Shown: one piece after another, positions 33,647-45,659 of the stretch
How the letters are laid out: every line of letters begins with the position of its first letter
Numbering within the stretch: position 1 is the first letter of the stretch
The notes under the pieces: generated by a model
What the model was told of the DNA's origin: nothing
Seen by the model: only the letters and a program-made list of their open reading frames with translations
The model's database searches: none
NCBI GenBank assembly: GCA_950295325.1
Contig: OX485803.1
Location: 64,559,554-64,623,553 of the forward strand
Source: Polytrichum commune
Taxonomy: Eukaryota; Streptophyta; Polytrichopsida; Polytrichales; Polytrichaceae
DNA length: 64,000 bases
Direction of reading: 5' to 3'
Translations under genes and position numbers: made by a program

Positions 33647-35236
33647 TGCTGATAAAAGATATTATAAATCTACCTCAATTTTCTGCTTCAAACATTCCTG
33701 CCCAGCAGTAACCTGACATGAGTGGTGGTTGCTGGAGGAGGTAGAATATCTCTTGAGTACTCTTGATTCTAAACTGGAAGAGCTGAAGCAAAACTGCTTG
33801 CAGTTCCAATCCTTGTAAGATGTTAACTTAGATCGACAATGCTAAAACCGTCACCTTTAGGCGTTGAGTACAGCATAGCTACTAAAACGATTTTGTGCAA
33901 TTGTAATTGTTTCTCTTAAGCAATTGAAAGGGGATTCCAACGCACCAAAGTATGGCTCCTTCTTTGAATTCCGTATTCAAAAGTTATAAGCAATGGTTCA
34001 AAGAAAGTTGTAATGGTAGACGACTCAAAACCATCTGGATCAATATGTACTTCATATGCAAGATTTTTTAAATTTTATTTAAAAATTTACTTATTTGGGG
34101 GGGGGGGGTAGAATGGGTTTTGGCATGATTTCATGACTAGCAGGAAATTTGCAGGGAAGCAGAACTCGTCATTCTGTGGAGAGGGGATTCGAAGCAGAAC
34201 GATGTAAGCCGTATGTATCAGGTATGTGGCGAAGTAGTTGATGATTCGGAGCTGATCGAACATCGAAACTCAATCTACCGGGAATAAGACTAGAAGCAAA
34301 GTTGAAGTTAAGTCCGAGGGGTTTATTCTTCATCCAGATTGCGTCAGGCGCTGGCAGGAATTGCTTGCTGGATCATGGAGGAAGTTGAGTAACCAGGTTT
34401 CGAAGTAGGGATCAGAGATATTGATTTAGAATTAATTCGGATTCTCGTGTACGAAGGAATCGATGTCTACAGGGCCCAGGTAGCCAGGCTCTCCTGTAAG
34501 TACGTCGTTGCGTACAATCTGAAAGGTCTGACGGCATTAAAGTAAGGTCTGGTAAGATGGCCACTTTAATTTTCCCTTCGCCTTGTCACCCCCGGAATGC
34601 AAAGACCGCACACATGGTGACTCACATCGGGCAAACCAAGCTCTCGTATAAATTACCTCGACTGCACACATCCTGCTACTCAACAGATCGCGCAAACTCA
34701 TGTTCATGATGCAACCACACGCCTTCGGGTTATAGATTGCGATATACGAGCCCTTAGGGTTTTCGCATTGGTAGTCACGAAGACGCTCTAGTTGCCGTTC
34801 CTTTCAGTCATTTGGGAAGAGTGTACGTGTAGGTAGAGCAAAGAAATTTCCTTATGTTAGGTTTTTGCTCTCGTAGCCTTTAAATTTTCGCGTCAGCGCC
34901 GAGTGAGGGTGGCAACGGCGTAGAAAGTAAGTAGGGTTCCGTAACGTGTTGCGGTGTAGAACATTCCGTCTCATGCATCTCCAGGTTCGAGTGTGTTGAG
35001 ACAGCAGGGAATCTTGATTTCGCGTTGTTGCTTCTTCTTCTTGTTTTCTATCAAACCTCCATTCGCGGACATGACGTGAAAACGTTGTCAAAAGTTTGCG
35101 TTGAATGTCCAACTTCTATTGCCGAGGTGTAAATTTAGAGCTGGATTAGGTCAAATTTTTGTGTGCCTCGGCTGTCTTCGAAACTGGCTGATCCTTTTGA
35201 TTTTGTCCAGCTTGTCTAATTTTGAAGTCTACCAAG
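33647..35236. other. Upstream region of MWTIV member 5, no other gene recognised
   Basis: A G12 run is at 34097-34108. The stretch 34560-35230 is less AT-rich and probably includes promoter and leader of the gene at 35237. Confidence 0.35.
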
Positions 35237-35419
35237 ATGTGGACCATTGTGCAACCCCTGCTCTCGCAATGCTACAAAAGCCTCAACCTAACGAAGGGCC
35301 GGTTGTATGGAACTGCCGGTGCATCAGCCTTCTTGTATAACACTAAGAAAGTCTCAAGTGCATCTTTCCAAGGGGAGCCTTGGATTTACCTCTCGTTACT
35401 CGTTGCAGTTGAAATCTAA
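35237..35419 (+). pseudogene. MWTIV-family small protein, member 5, diverged tail (60 aa)
   Basis: It begins MWTIVQPLLSQCYKSLNLTK in the usual context CCAAGATGTGG, with GRLYG following as in member 1. After about residue 30 the family pattern fails. The LLGSQV segment is replaced and the frame ends IYLSLLVAVEI instead of the KDYEVVALQQ tail. A shifted frame across the same DNA reads YSLQLKS, a faint echo of the lost tail, so small indels probably broke the 3' half. An in-frame upstream ATG (35222) would add five residues. It is either a decaying gene or a functionally changed copy. Confidence 0.55.
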
Positions 35420-36440
35420 GGTCGAAGAACTAGACAGGAAATTTTCATGCGCCAATCTCCATGACCTGCAGCTGCACATCATAAAGTCATTATGGTTGAC
35501 CGTCAACTCTGCCACTGAACGGCCGAATTGTTGGAGGAATTCTCGCATTGATCCACCAAGGACATACATCCGCTACAAATATGTACATCATCACAACGGG
35601 AGCTTCGTGATGCTTTCAAAGATTCGGCTGTAGCTAATTTTCATTTGCAGCTCGCTCCACTCATCTGCTGATGTTGGACGAGATTAGGTAAAGTTATTAT
35701 ATTACATCATTAGTCCTTTTGATCTCAATCTCCGTGCTGAAACACTAGTATTACTGTGAGGGCATGATCTCAAGTACAGATTTATTTATATCTTGAGTTG
35801 GCCAATTGGTCCTCACATGATCATATAATGAGTTTCTTCAAAGCCAACAATTCAAGTGCAATTTCTCTGCCACCGAAATGTTTTCTATCAACTTATTATA
35901 ATCACGGATTGCAGACTAACAGCTTAGAGCTGATATATATCATGCGATGATTCAGAAACCAGAAAATGCAAACGAAAGTAGAAAGTCCGAGCAGCAGATC
36001 CAATATCATTCATCTCAAAACAGGTTATGGTACAACCCGGGCATTTGCCCAAGTCTTTTAAAACTATAGTGGTGATTACTCATGCTTACATGTAGCATTT
36101 CATCATGTGCCACCCAATGCTGGTAGTGTAGGTAGTCTACTTGATGAACCTTCTCTTTTGCATGGGTAATGTGAATGCAAGTTAAGTGCCTGTATGATCT
36201 ATCTATTTATTCAGTTAAGGTGCTTTTGTTGGAAATCATGTGGCATGTCGGATTAAGTGATTACTACTCAACCTCTGTGTAATCCATCATTCCAGGAACG
36301 GCTATGAGGTGGTACAGATTGATAGTGTACAACTGGAATGTCCATATGCATGCCCAGCAGCATATTACAAACAGGCTTGAATCAGGAGATCACGGACAGA
36401 CATTCCTGATGAGCTCATTTTACAAGCATCCATCGCGGCT
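35420..36440. other. Intergenic between MWTIV member 5 and the invertase 3' end
   Basis: No recognisable feature. The side next to 36441 is the expected 3' untranslated region of the minus-strand invertase gene. Confidence 0.4.
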
Positions 36441-39400
36441 TTAGATGGCATGCATGGAGACCGTTTCCATCTGCCATGCATCAATCCTGCGGACATTCAT
36501 CGCTGTAGTGGCATTGTTAAAGAGGAACAGATGTGATGCCTGGTCGGCGGCCACCGTTGGGTAAACTCGCGATGTGATCACCATCCTTCCTCCTTGGACA
36601 AAGCTCTCCACAACGGAGCGGTCAATCTGTACAAAACCAGTCCAATTTATTCGTTACATTCATAACTAGATATTGATCTAACATATGTCACATGGTTTTA
36701 TCACATTTCACATCGTGGGCATGTGCATTGGTGATGGCAATTTGGATGTCAAGGTTGCTGATGTGGACTTACCAAGACCCGAAGTGAGAGTGTGTCCTCA
36801 TTGGGCAGAACCTCGACGAAACTTCCATAGACGGTGGTGTCAACATCGGGTAGCAAAGATGACCTGCACAGGATGATGATGAATGACAAATAATTAGTAA
36901 CGGTGATATTAGACATGCGACCACAGGATCCAACAGATTGGTTGCACTTAGTTACAAGGTTGTGGATTTGAGTCAAAGCATGTGATGATGATAACCTGCT
37001 TCTTGATTAATTACCTTGTCTGATCACTGCAGAATCTTGTCGTCCATTGGTCTTTGCTACGAGAATAAGAGATGTAGAAGAAGATGGCGGTCTGTTCTTT
37101 TTGGCGCTCGTCAGCCAAGACCAGCAGCCCAAAGGGCCCGAACAAGCCGCGATGAGCAGCACCCCCTTGGCTGCAATCGAAGTGGTAACCATCATCGTGC
37201 GTAGCGTCCTCGTGCACCACTTTGGTGACATTGGGGTAATCAAACACAACTTCGATGTCCAACTGCACAAAACAAAACCAATTTATAGATATGTAAGCAT
37301 ATAAACTTCTCGCGAAAGAAATTGTTGATGATTCAGATTGATTGTTTCTGGAATTTCAATGTCAATGGAAAATGACAAAATATTCTCACAGCCGAAAGTA
37401 CCTGCGAACCAGTAGCACCGGGGACCTCGATCACTTCACCGGCGCCCAGATGGATGCCTTTGTGGGTCACTTGGTTGCCGCGTAGTCCATTGATCTCCTC
37501 AACAGGCACTTGAATCAAGTTGTTCTTGGTTTCGGTATCGAACCACACAGCCCTCGGAACGGCCTGCGCATCATTCAAACAAATTGGGTCAACATTCAAC
37601 ATGGTGAGTTCTTGGCTACCATATGTTTAACTCAGATTGCTCAAGTTTCCCCCTAATCTTGAATTTCTTGAGACATGGGTGCCTTAGGCACATCGTTTGG
37701 AATATGTCAGAGGTTGGGCAAATGACAGCGACTATAATTTGAAGATGTTGAAATAATATTGGCGAGGATGAGCATGCATACATGTGCAGAATTGGTAATG
37801 TATGAATTGTGTAAAAGAAGGCATGGGAGAGGATTAGGTCTGAACCATGAGAGAAGCCCATCCTTTCGCAATGTCATTGGCTTCGCTGTCGGATTCATTC
37901 ACCCACCCCCACAGAATCCTGCGCTGCTTCACGGGGTCGAAGAAGGTCTTGGACGCATAAAACTTTCCGTAATCATAACGCAGCCCAATTCCAGCATCCC
38001 TGGTTACGTCATCGGGAACAAAGCTCTCCGAGATTCGGTTATAGCCACCGAGCGCATAGTAATCATGCCTATCATCATCCAGGCTCACCTTCAACACATA
38101 CTTGGATGAAGGGCTGCCGGTATAAGAATCCAACGACGCTTGGCCGAGATTCGCAACAGGGTAGAAATCAACGCACTCCCACATCCCTGTTCGGGGAACA
38201 GCATGCAACGGGTTGGTTTGGAGCTCCCAGTGTTTCAAATCATCGCTCTTGTACAACAACGCCATCCCTGTGGTGCCCATTTTGGCGCCCACGGTGAGCA
38301 CCCACTGCCCATTCTCATCTTTCCATGCTGTTGTGGGGTCTCTGAAGTCCTTGATGCCAACCCCCGCTGGGTGCCTCAGAATTGGATTCTCGGGGTCCTT
38401 CACCCACTTCCGGAGCATGGGGTCCGATGGGTCTTCCGGGTATGCAATGTTTTGTGTCTGCTCCGAAGCAGCGGATGAGCCTGTGCACACATCATCGCAA
38501 CATGTCTGTTAGAATTATTCCAGCGTATGGCGTACTCTTCCGTCTTTGACAAAAATGAATCTGCACATGAATATACGCTAAGATTTCGTAAATTTCCGGA
38601 GGCGCTTTGATGCAAAAGCCATCGAAAATTTCCAGATTACAAGAGAATACTGTGTAGCTTTAAGCCTTAATTTGAGAGAGAAAATGTGAAGGATGTCAGC
38701 TCTGTTAGAATGTTAGCCTATGGTGTACTCTTCTGTCTTTGACAAGAGTGCATCTACACATAAATATACGCAAAGATTCACAATTTTCCGGAGGCGCTTC
38801 GATTCAAGCATGTTATGTTTGCACTTTATTTCAGTCAGCGAAGGTTTTGCTTCTTGTCAAAATTTGCTGTTACCGAGATCGGTCATGACTGAAGTTTTGC
38901 ATGAAATTTGGGAGGGTTGATTAGGGATGACTTGCCTGTGTAGAGGATGATGGGAACACCGTCCTCCCGAATGGTGATGGAGCCAGACCACACTCCTTGC
39001 ACATCGTACCATTCGTCGGCCACCAAGGCAAGGTCCAAGTAGAGCCAGTTGATCAAGTCCCGGGACACAGCATGGCCCCACACAATGTTGCCCCACACTG
39101 CACCCTCTGGATTGTATTGGTAGAAAAGGTGGTAGTAGCCTTTATAATACACTGGTCCTGCACAATGTAACAACATCAAAACATCGTCAGGCTTCTTCAA
39201 AGGTAATTGCAAAAAACGTTTCAAATGTTATAGCAATCTATCAACTCAAATCCATATCCGGACCGGAAGGTGAAGGAGAAGGAGGTGAAGGAAGAAGAAC
39301 ATACCATTAGGATCTGCCGGGAAAGAAGAGGAAGAAAAGCAGCCATGTCCATCATGCACACAACACACGCACAACATTCATAGGTTAGCTATGGACTTGC

Positions 39401-39925
39401 AATGAGAATCCTCCATCAACAAGAGATGATGATAACATACATACATACATACATGCAGATAGACAGACTTAGCTCAAATCTTGATGAGTTTGAAACCAAT
39501 ATGTATATATACATATATAGATATGATGCTGGAATGAATTTACGAAGAACATTGATCAACATACCGTTCATCCAGTTCTTCTCCGGCTGGAAGTGGAATG
39601 AGGTTCGGTGAAGGTAGCTGGCAACTGCTCCCAGTAACGTTCCATTTCCGTAGCCAGCAGCACTTGGTGCATGCGTGACACGCTTCAGCTCTGGTTTACC
39701 CGAGCTAGTTGGGAGTGCAATATCATCGAGGACCACAGACGTTGACAATGCAAAGCACACCAAACCAATGCAACACACCGTGGAGAAAAGCAGGAGGTGT
39801 TTCGCTCTCTTGCCAAGACCATGACCATTCGGTGCTGCTGGATGATCTGGTTGCAGGTTTTGCTCAAGGTCAGTGTTGTTGTTCCCCGGCATCAACAAAC
39901 CCTCGAGGATAGGATCCGGAGCCAT
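36441..39925 (-). CDS. Acid beta-fructofuranosidase (soluble/vacuolar invertase, GH32), 8 exons
   Basis: It hydrolyses sucrose to glucose and fructose at acid pH, probably in the vacuole. Exons in transcript order are 39925-39565, 39313-39305, 39157-38936, 38480-37846, 37563-37402, 37262-37015, 36863-36773 and 36626-36441. Phases join to 1914 nt, 637 residues. Residues 44-66 form one hydrophobic segment behind a basic KRAKH, the signal-anchor type of vacuolar invertases, with a Leu-Leu pair near residues 10-11. GH32 catalytic motifs are WMNDPNG (nucleophile D121), FRDP (D245) and WECVDF (acid/base E299). Val, not Pro, after the Cys is the vacuolar-type signature. The beta-sandwich domain includes [17 protein letters not shown] and SRVYPT. 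The ATG at 39925 is the first in frame. One intron has a GC donor. No frame lesion seen. Confidence 0.96.
38481..38935 (-). other. GC-AG intron of the invertase gene
   Basis: The only join that restores [12 protein letters not shown] is ACAG|GCAAGT ... GCACAG|GCTCAT. The donor is therefore GC with an otherwise consensus context. The other six introns of this gene are GT-AG. Confidence 0.85.
39305..39313 (-). other. 9-nt mini-exon of the invertase gene
   Basis: ATCCTAATG, flanked by CAG and GT, completes the DPN of WMNDPNG. A 9-nt exon at exactly this place is a known hallmark of plant acid invertase genes. Skipping it would remove the catalytic nucleophile. Confidence 0.93.
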
Positions 39926-42690
39926 AAATTGGCAGATTGGTGACACAACCTAGCCAAAACTGTTTGAGGACGACTAAGCAACCTGCAGCCCCACACAAGA
40001 TGATGCACTCATCAATACGACTTAACCCAGTAATTAGTGCACATATCCACTCAAAGCAAGTATGTAACATAAACTTCAAACCAACAACATAAAAGCTGGG
40101 ATACACCAATAAAATTAACCTCGCCTCTGAACGAGAGCTTTAAATTATGAAACTTGCAATTTGCAATTTGGAGCTTCATTGATGCCAGGGGTCCTCAAAG
40201 CAAACTGAAATGTACCGGGGTTGATTAACCAGAGAGAAGCAGTGATCGACTGCACTAAACCAGTCAATAGGTTCAGTGCAGGTGATGGCCACATTTAACT
40301 AGTTCAGTGGGTTAACATCGGCTAAAAGTAGAGACGCACTCCGTCAGACCAAAATTAGGAACAGGATATTGAAACTTGAAACTCGGACGTGTAAGTAAAG
40401 CACTGTCAACTGGTTCATTGAAATGAACGATCACGATTCACGTCCGATGCACCTAATGAAGGGCCACCTAATTGACCAACAGAAAAATGAGTAGAAGCAC
40501 CGAAAACGTGGTAACTCTCCTTGCAGAGGGTTACCGAGTTCTCCATGGAGAGTTTAAACTGGTCAGAACAGTGTAGGAAACGTGACACAAGTAACAATCA
40601 ATTTGCTTGATGAAGAAGATGATTATGATGATGACGATGTCAGGTGAATGAATGTGAAGCAACTGGGCCGACTTTGATCCTTTTTACTCGCAAAAATTAG
40701 CTCACATGAAGGGCATGGTGGCTCTAGCCACTCAAAACCGCTTCGCTTTTCCACCAGAAGTTGCGGCGTGGGCAAGCTACAGTCAGTGCGATCAATCCGA
40801 GGCCACCATCGCCGTGAATGTTATAGTTAGTACAGCACTAAATTAAAGAAGGAGAAAAAGAACAAAAGGTTATGGCTTTCGCTTTGCGAAGCAGAATCTC
40901 CTCAACTCTGTACGAAGAAGATAACCTCCTCTGGAACTCCGAGAGGGAAGATGATGAGCCAAGATGGGTTATAGATTAAAAAAATGAATTGCTCTATGGG
41001 TTCCTGCACTTCTTGTGGTTCGTTCATAGGTAAAGCACCTGTGAAGGCACAAGAATCGATGAGAAGCCACAACTTATTTCATTCTCCCAAAAATCAATTA
41101 CCGGCGACGATTCCAAAGCTGTACGATGCAACGGGACTCGAAATTCGGCCTCCGAATGCCCGATTGGCTGTGCAGAATGCCCCAACATACAGAGAAATCT
41201 TGTAGACTCTTATTTTATACCAGCAATCAATATGTAGAGAGGGTTATAGGGATTGTCATGGCACACGCAGAATCAATCGGATTGGTGGAAGGCGGCCGTT
41301 ACAAGTCAGACACACGGAACGCGTAACGTCCGTGTGGTGAGGAAGCGGTTTTTAGTTGATCAATCGAGATAGCCTAAATACCTACCTCAGAAGTTTTCAA
41401 ACAGACTGCCGTCACATTTGGCTGCTTGGAAGAATCTGGAGTCCGGAAGAGCCAAGTGGTTGAGGGTACAGATTGTGTTGTGGTTGGTAGATGCTGGAAG
41501 GAAGCCTGTCGAGAAGTGATCGCACACCTGTTGAAGGAAAGAGTACTGGTGCTTAGTTATTATAAGCTTGTGCTGTCTGGTTCCTGCGCACTAACTTGTG
41601 GGGAAAAAGAGAGCCTCTCTACCTTGTCGGAGACGAGACGAAAGAAACCACTTTCGCGGAATCATCGCATTATTCCCCTGGCCTCACCTCACCTCACCTT
41701 ACCTTACCTGCAGCGCAAACCATACTGTGCTTGCAGCCATCGAGAAATGGAAAGGAAGGGATCGCAGACAGGAAGACCGCCCGGAAGCTTCCATCATGCG
41801 TCGAAACGAAACTTCTGCTGGTCAACCCAAAATGGACTCTTCCTCCTCACATTGACATGAGCGATGCTTACCTTCACCACACTCCAAGGACTCAAAGTTC
41901 CAGGGTGCCACAGAAGAAGAAGGAGAAGAAGAAGAAGAGAAGACCCGACAAGCTTTAGACAGGCACAAGGTAAGGCCAGCTGAAGCAGGTCCAGATAGAA
42001 ACTAGCAGCAAGAAAGCGAGATCAAGAGACTCAAAAAATCTTCAGGACTGCCATCACTCATCACTGCAGGTCATCGTCATCCACAACCATGGCTTCTAAA
42101 TTCTCTGCAAGCTGGCTGCGGGGGGCGGGGGGGGGAGCCATGGCCGGACGGAACGCAACCCAATATATCATTCATTACAACTTGACTCGACACGATCCCC
42201 ACAAGAAGTGCACCCCCGACAAGTGAAAACTCCAACTTGTGTAATACCGCACCTTTGGGTACTGCCTGCAGATCAGTTCAAGGCACCCAAAATTGGTGGA
42301 GTCTCGATCCTGCAAGGAAGATGAGCTAACTTAGCCCACTTCCCAAGTCCAGAGGATGCACTGGAGCCACGATGAGAGCCTCAAGCAGGTAAGCTTAGCA
42401 GCAGCAGCAGCATTGGGATTGGGAAGGGGAAGATTGAAGGATCCGGTGCCTCGGAGAGAGGCTAAGTTATCATGCACCACAAGCCCAAGGCAGACTTGGA
42501 AGTGGGAAGCTTGAGAGAGAGAGAGAGAGAGGGCTGATGAGGGATGTAAAGTCAGGAGGGTGGCAGCTTTATAATAAGTTCATCAAGGCTTGCAACTAGT
42601 GGAATACCACTACCACCCTTTATGGTCTTTAGTGTCACTTCCTCTCCCGAGTTCTTCATTTAGTGCTATAACTTTTGGCGAAGAACGTGA
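39926..42690. other. Invertase promoter side and intergenic DNA; no gene recognised
   Basis: Frames at 40984-41205 and 41426-41958 overlap in several phases and match nothing I know. Also present are a short CCTCA/CCTTA tract (about 41680-41710), (GAA)n-like sequence (41910-41945), a G-rich patch (42118-42136) and (GA)n (42513-42531). Confidence 0.35.
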
Positions 42691-42695
42691 CCGTG

Positions 42696-43779
42696 ACCGT
42701 CCCGGGGAGATTCTTGGGCACAATCGGTCGAGGCTCGATAATCCACGTGCTTCCAAGTCCAACCGCTTACATGTTCACATCTTTCGGTGGTTTGTTTTTT
42801 CTTTTCTTTATTGAATTGGGATATGTCCTTTAGATTCCTCAATCAAAACGACCGGTGATTTTCCAAAAGTCTTGAACTTCGACCGGTCCCGCTCTAATCG
42901 TTGTGCCCAATACTAATTGTACAACGGCGGTGTAGTGTCACGAACGCTAAATGTCAACCCAACATTATTTGTCATTCCTTGTCCAAAGTTTGGGGGATTA
43001 TAGACCGATCTACGGTGTTGCAATTATGATCCCTTACCGAATGAGTTTCCATCCAAGTTTCAATCATCCATGACAAATAGTTCATCACAAGTTGTTGGAC
43101 AAGAGAAAGGGGAATGGATGAACTCATCCATCATCTATGACAATTTTTGCTCACTTGCTTCATAAGAAGTGTCATCTAATAAGTTACCATAGCGACATAA
43201 AGTGCCATATGACACTAAATATCATATTCAGGGCGGGTTTAGACTTGGAGTCAGGGCTCAAAAATGGGTTGGGGTGCAAGAAATCCACTCCTCTCATTGG
43301 TAGAGAGACTGGGACTCGCCTCTTCAAGTTTACACCATGAGTTGGGGCCAATTAACAAATAAATTATTTTATTCATCATGACAATGGCCTCAAGCCTTGG
43401 AAAAGAGAGCTCCCAACCTTGTGGACTCTTTCCCTCTAGTTGAGGCCATTGTCAAAGCTTTTATTTGCTTGTAGTAGTTTATTCTTTGAGCATTGAATAG
43501 GAGGGGAGAAATTCTAAATTTATTACACTTTAATCATTATCCATAGAATAGTTCATGAGTACATTGGAGCCCTCTCATAATTGCAGCCTCCAAATGGCCC
43601 CAACCCCACTTAAATAGGTTTACACATGAAAGCAATGAATGGAGTTAGGTTACTTTCTTATTAATGGCCTTGGGGGCCCATTTGCATGCCACATGGGACA
43701 TATTGACCTTCGTTCATATTGGCCCTGGCCCCAAGTCTAAACAGGCCCTCAATGTAGCAGTTGGTTCTCCCCGTTCATT
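42696..43779 (+). mobile_element. hAT MITE family A copy split by later insertions
   Basis: Left part 42696-42900 follows the family order (CCCGGGGAGATTCTTGGGCA, CCAAGTCCAACCG, TTAGATTCCTC, GTCTTGAACTTCGACCGG). The right end, TAGCAGTTGGTTCTCCCCG.., reappears at 43754-43779. Between them lie a dispersed repeat (family D2, about 43050-43227) and the H2 MITE at 43231-43748. Confidence 0.65.
43231..43748. mobile_element. PIF/Harbinger-like MITE family H2, 518 bp
   Basis: Left end GGGCGGGTTTAGACTTGG; right end (complement) GGGCCTGTTTAGACTTGGGG. Identical trinucleotide TCA on both sides (43228-43230 and 43749-43751). No coding capacity. Confidence 0.8.
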
Positions 43780-43936
43780 TAGTGGAACCTGAGTTTTTTT
43801 TACCAAGTGAAGCTTCTTTATGTAGTAAAACTACCCACACAAACCTGTTTCATCTTTGTGGGTAACAAATGGAAATCCTTAGCGCGAGCGAAGTTATCGC
43901 CTCGCGCAATTCCAACCAAACAGTAAGTGACACTAA

Positions 43937-44412
43937 GGGCCACTTCACACACAAACCAAGAGCCGCGACCATGAAATTGTGAGAGCCCAAAAGAGAGCGT
44001 CCAAAGGTTGTCCCAAGACACCTCCCAAATCATGCAGTGTGGTCACGGACCCTAAGTGTAGTGTGAAGTCATACGTAACCGGGCCCTCAACCAAATGCTA
44101 TTTCAATGAACGTCTATTCACGCGGGTCCTCACACATGATAAAATTTAATAAACCAACGATTGTGAGCGTTCGGAGCGCCCTGGTCTCCCACTGGTTTTG
44201 TGTTAGGCCGACCTCCAAGAATTGGTTTTTGAAAACAGTCCAAGTGACCATGAAACATGATCCGTTCGATGCCACGTAGGAATCCATGTGGACTTTACAT
44301 CCATCTTGCATCCACATACTCCGGTGGTCCCTCAAGCGGCGCGTGAAGTGAACTTGGACCGGCGCTTGAAGTGTAATGATCACGGGCTCTCAGTCTCGTT
44401 GTGAAGTGGCCC
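43937..44412 (-). mobile_element. PIF/Harbinger-like MITE family H4, 476 bp
   Basis: Left end GGGCCACTTCACACA; right end (complement) GGGCCACTTCACAACG. Flanks TAA and TCA. The body is inverted relative to 51144-51647 and 59016-59507 and shares ACCGGTCC.AGTTCAC, GGACCTCC-type and CTCGGAATGC-like blocks with them. Confidence 0.8.
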
Positions 44413-45269
44413 TCAATACCAGAAACCGGTGGCGTTTTATGCGTCTGTAGGCCAAGCCTAGTGGTGCATTTCTTTTTAATTTAATTTTTAAATACACATT
44501 TCAAATTGCATTTTAAAGTACTCAGAAAATTTTGAGGCATTTTTTGTGTGTTTTTAAAATAAATTCACGACTACATTCAGTCCATGCCAGTAGGGTCAAC
44601 ATAAACACGCTCAACTTCGTCATTTGTTCCACTATTACCATATCGCATTAGTACATTCAAACTCAATGACAGTGTCTGAGCCTTGCGTGTTGCCACACGA
44701 ACTCACAAATACTCGAATACACAACGCACCACACAGCACACCGCACAAGTCGTGAACGGTGGTTTGCATTCGCAATGTCTTCATTCTTGGCTCAACACTT
44801 GGGCGGAGCACAGCTCGAAGAACTCGTCTCAGAAGAGGGGAATGTTTTTGACAATGATTTGCCATAAAAGACCTCACAGATCGATGTCTTCGATGATTTT
44901 CAACAAATAATAATAATAACAACACACTAGAAAACATTAAAAACATTAAATTTTTTTGTAAAAAATCAAAAAAACACCTTATAATGCCGCCTCCGACGTC
45001 TAGAGTTAAAAAAACACAACACTAGCCAGGCGGCCTGCACAAAGCGTTTGTGGGTTGGGTGTGTGTTTATTAGTAGACATACCTCCTGCCCTGAGTGGAT
45101 GAGACCAAGAAGGCCCCTGTGGACCCACTGGCCTCCCACAAAGCTGGGTGTGGCCCCAAAGCTTCCCAGTCATAGCCTTACCGCACTTGATACTCGTTCC
45201 CAAAGTAGGCCGTTAGTTAAAGAGGGATCTCCAGGCTGCCCAACAAACTCGGAAATGCAAATTCGATCA

Positions 45270-45461
45270 TCAATAAGCCACGACTACACTTGGTGGTGGA
45301 ATAACATTTCCTACACTTGGCTGAAAAAATTGAGGCATTCCTACATGTTGCTGAAAAGAAGGATTGTAGGGCTGAAATGCGTGTACTTCGGCACTATAAT
45401 ATCTGTGCATCGCCTCACACTTTGATTCATTCCAACCACGAACTTGTGAGGAACCCTCCAT
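45270..45461 (-). CDS. Unrecognised short open frame (63 aa), possibly part of a decayed transposon gene
   Basis: The frame opens MEGSSQVRGWNESKCEAMHR and ends NVIPPPSVVVAY. Composition is protein-like (aromatics, Pro, Gln), unlike nearby shadow frames. Upstream on this strand is a long T-run ending TTTAAG|ATG, which could be a polypyrimidine tract with an AG acceptor. About 320 nt downstream on the same strand, 44635-44946 encodes a Leu/Arg-rich stretch with LRRVLRAVL and LRMQTTVHDLCGVL. That only loosely recalls the N-terminus of plant PIF/Harbinger-type transposases. Function not assigned and reality uncertain. Confidence 0.22.
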   Translation of the reverse strand: MEGSSQVRGWNESKCEAMHRYYSAEVHAFQPYNPSFQQHVGMPQFFQPSVGNVIPPPSVVVAY

Positions 45462-45659
45462 CTTAAAGCCAAAAAAAAAAAAAAAAAAAAAAAAAAACAA
45501 CAACAACAATCGCACACGAGAACAACAATCAAACAAGCCAAAGAATGTGCTATGAGCGAAGTGAGAGAGATAGAGAATGACGAGAAGAGAAGAAGATAAA
45601 GAAAGAGTGGACCAAGAAGAGCCGTTCAGATTTCTAATCCATCCTCCGGTGCTGATCTC

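Noticed and set aside
37759-38512. Plus-strand frames across the invertase exons
   Set aside because: Antisense shadows of exon 4, whose minus-strand frame carries the GH32 motifs.
41426-41958. Possible exon(s) of an unknown gene upstream of the invertase
   Set aside because: Three overlapping frames of similar length, no recognisable motif, Lys/Glu tail from a (GAA)n tract; no splice pattern I could defend.
45465-45500. Long A-run as the tail of a processed pseudogene
   Set aside because: No recognisable coding sequence upstream on the plus strand and no flanking direct repeat; equally well a T-rich tract on the other strand.
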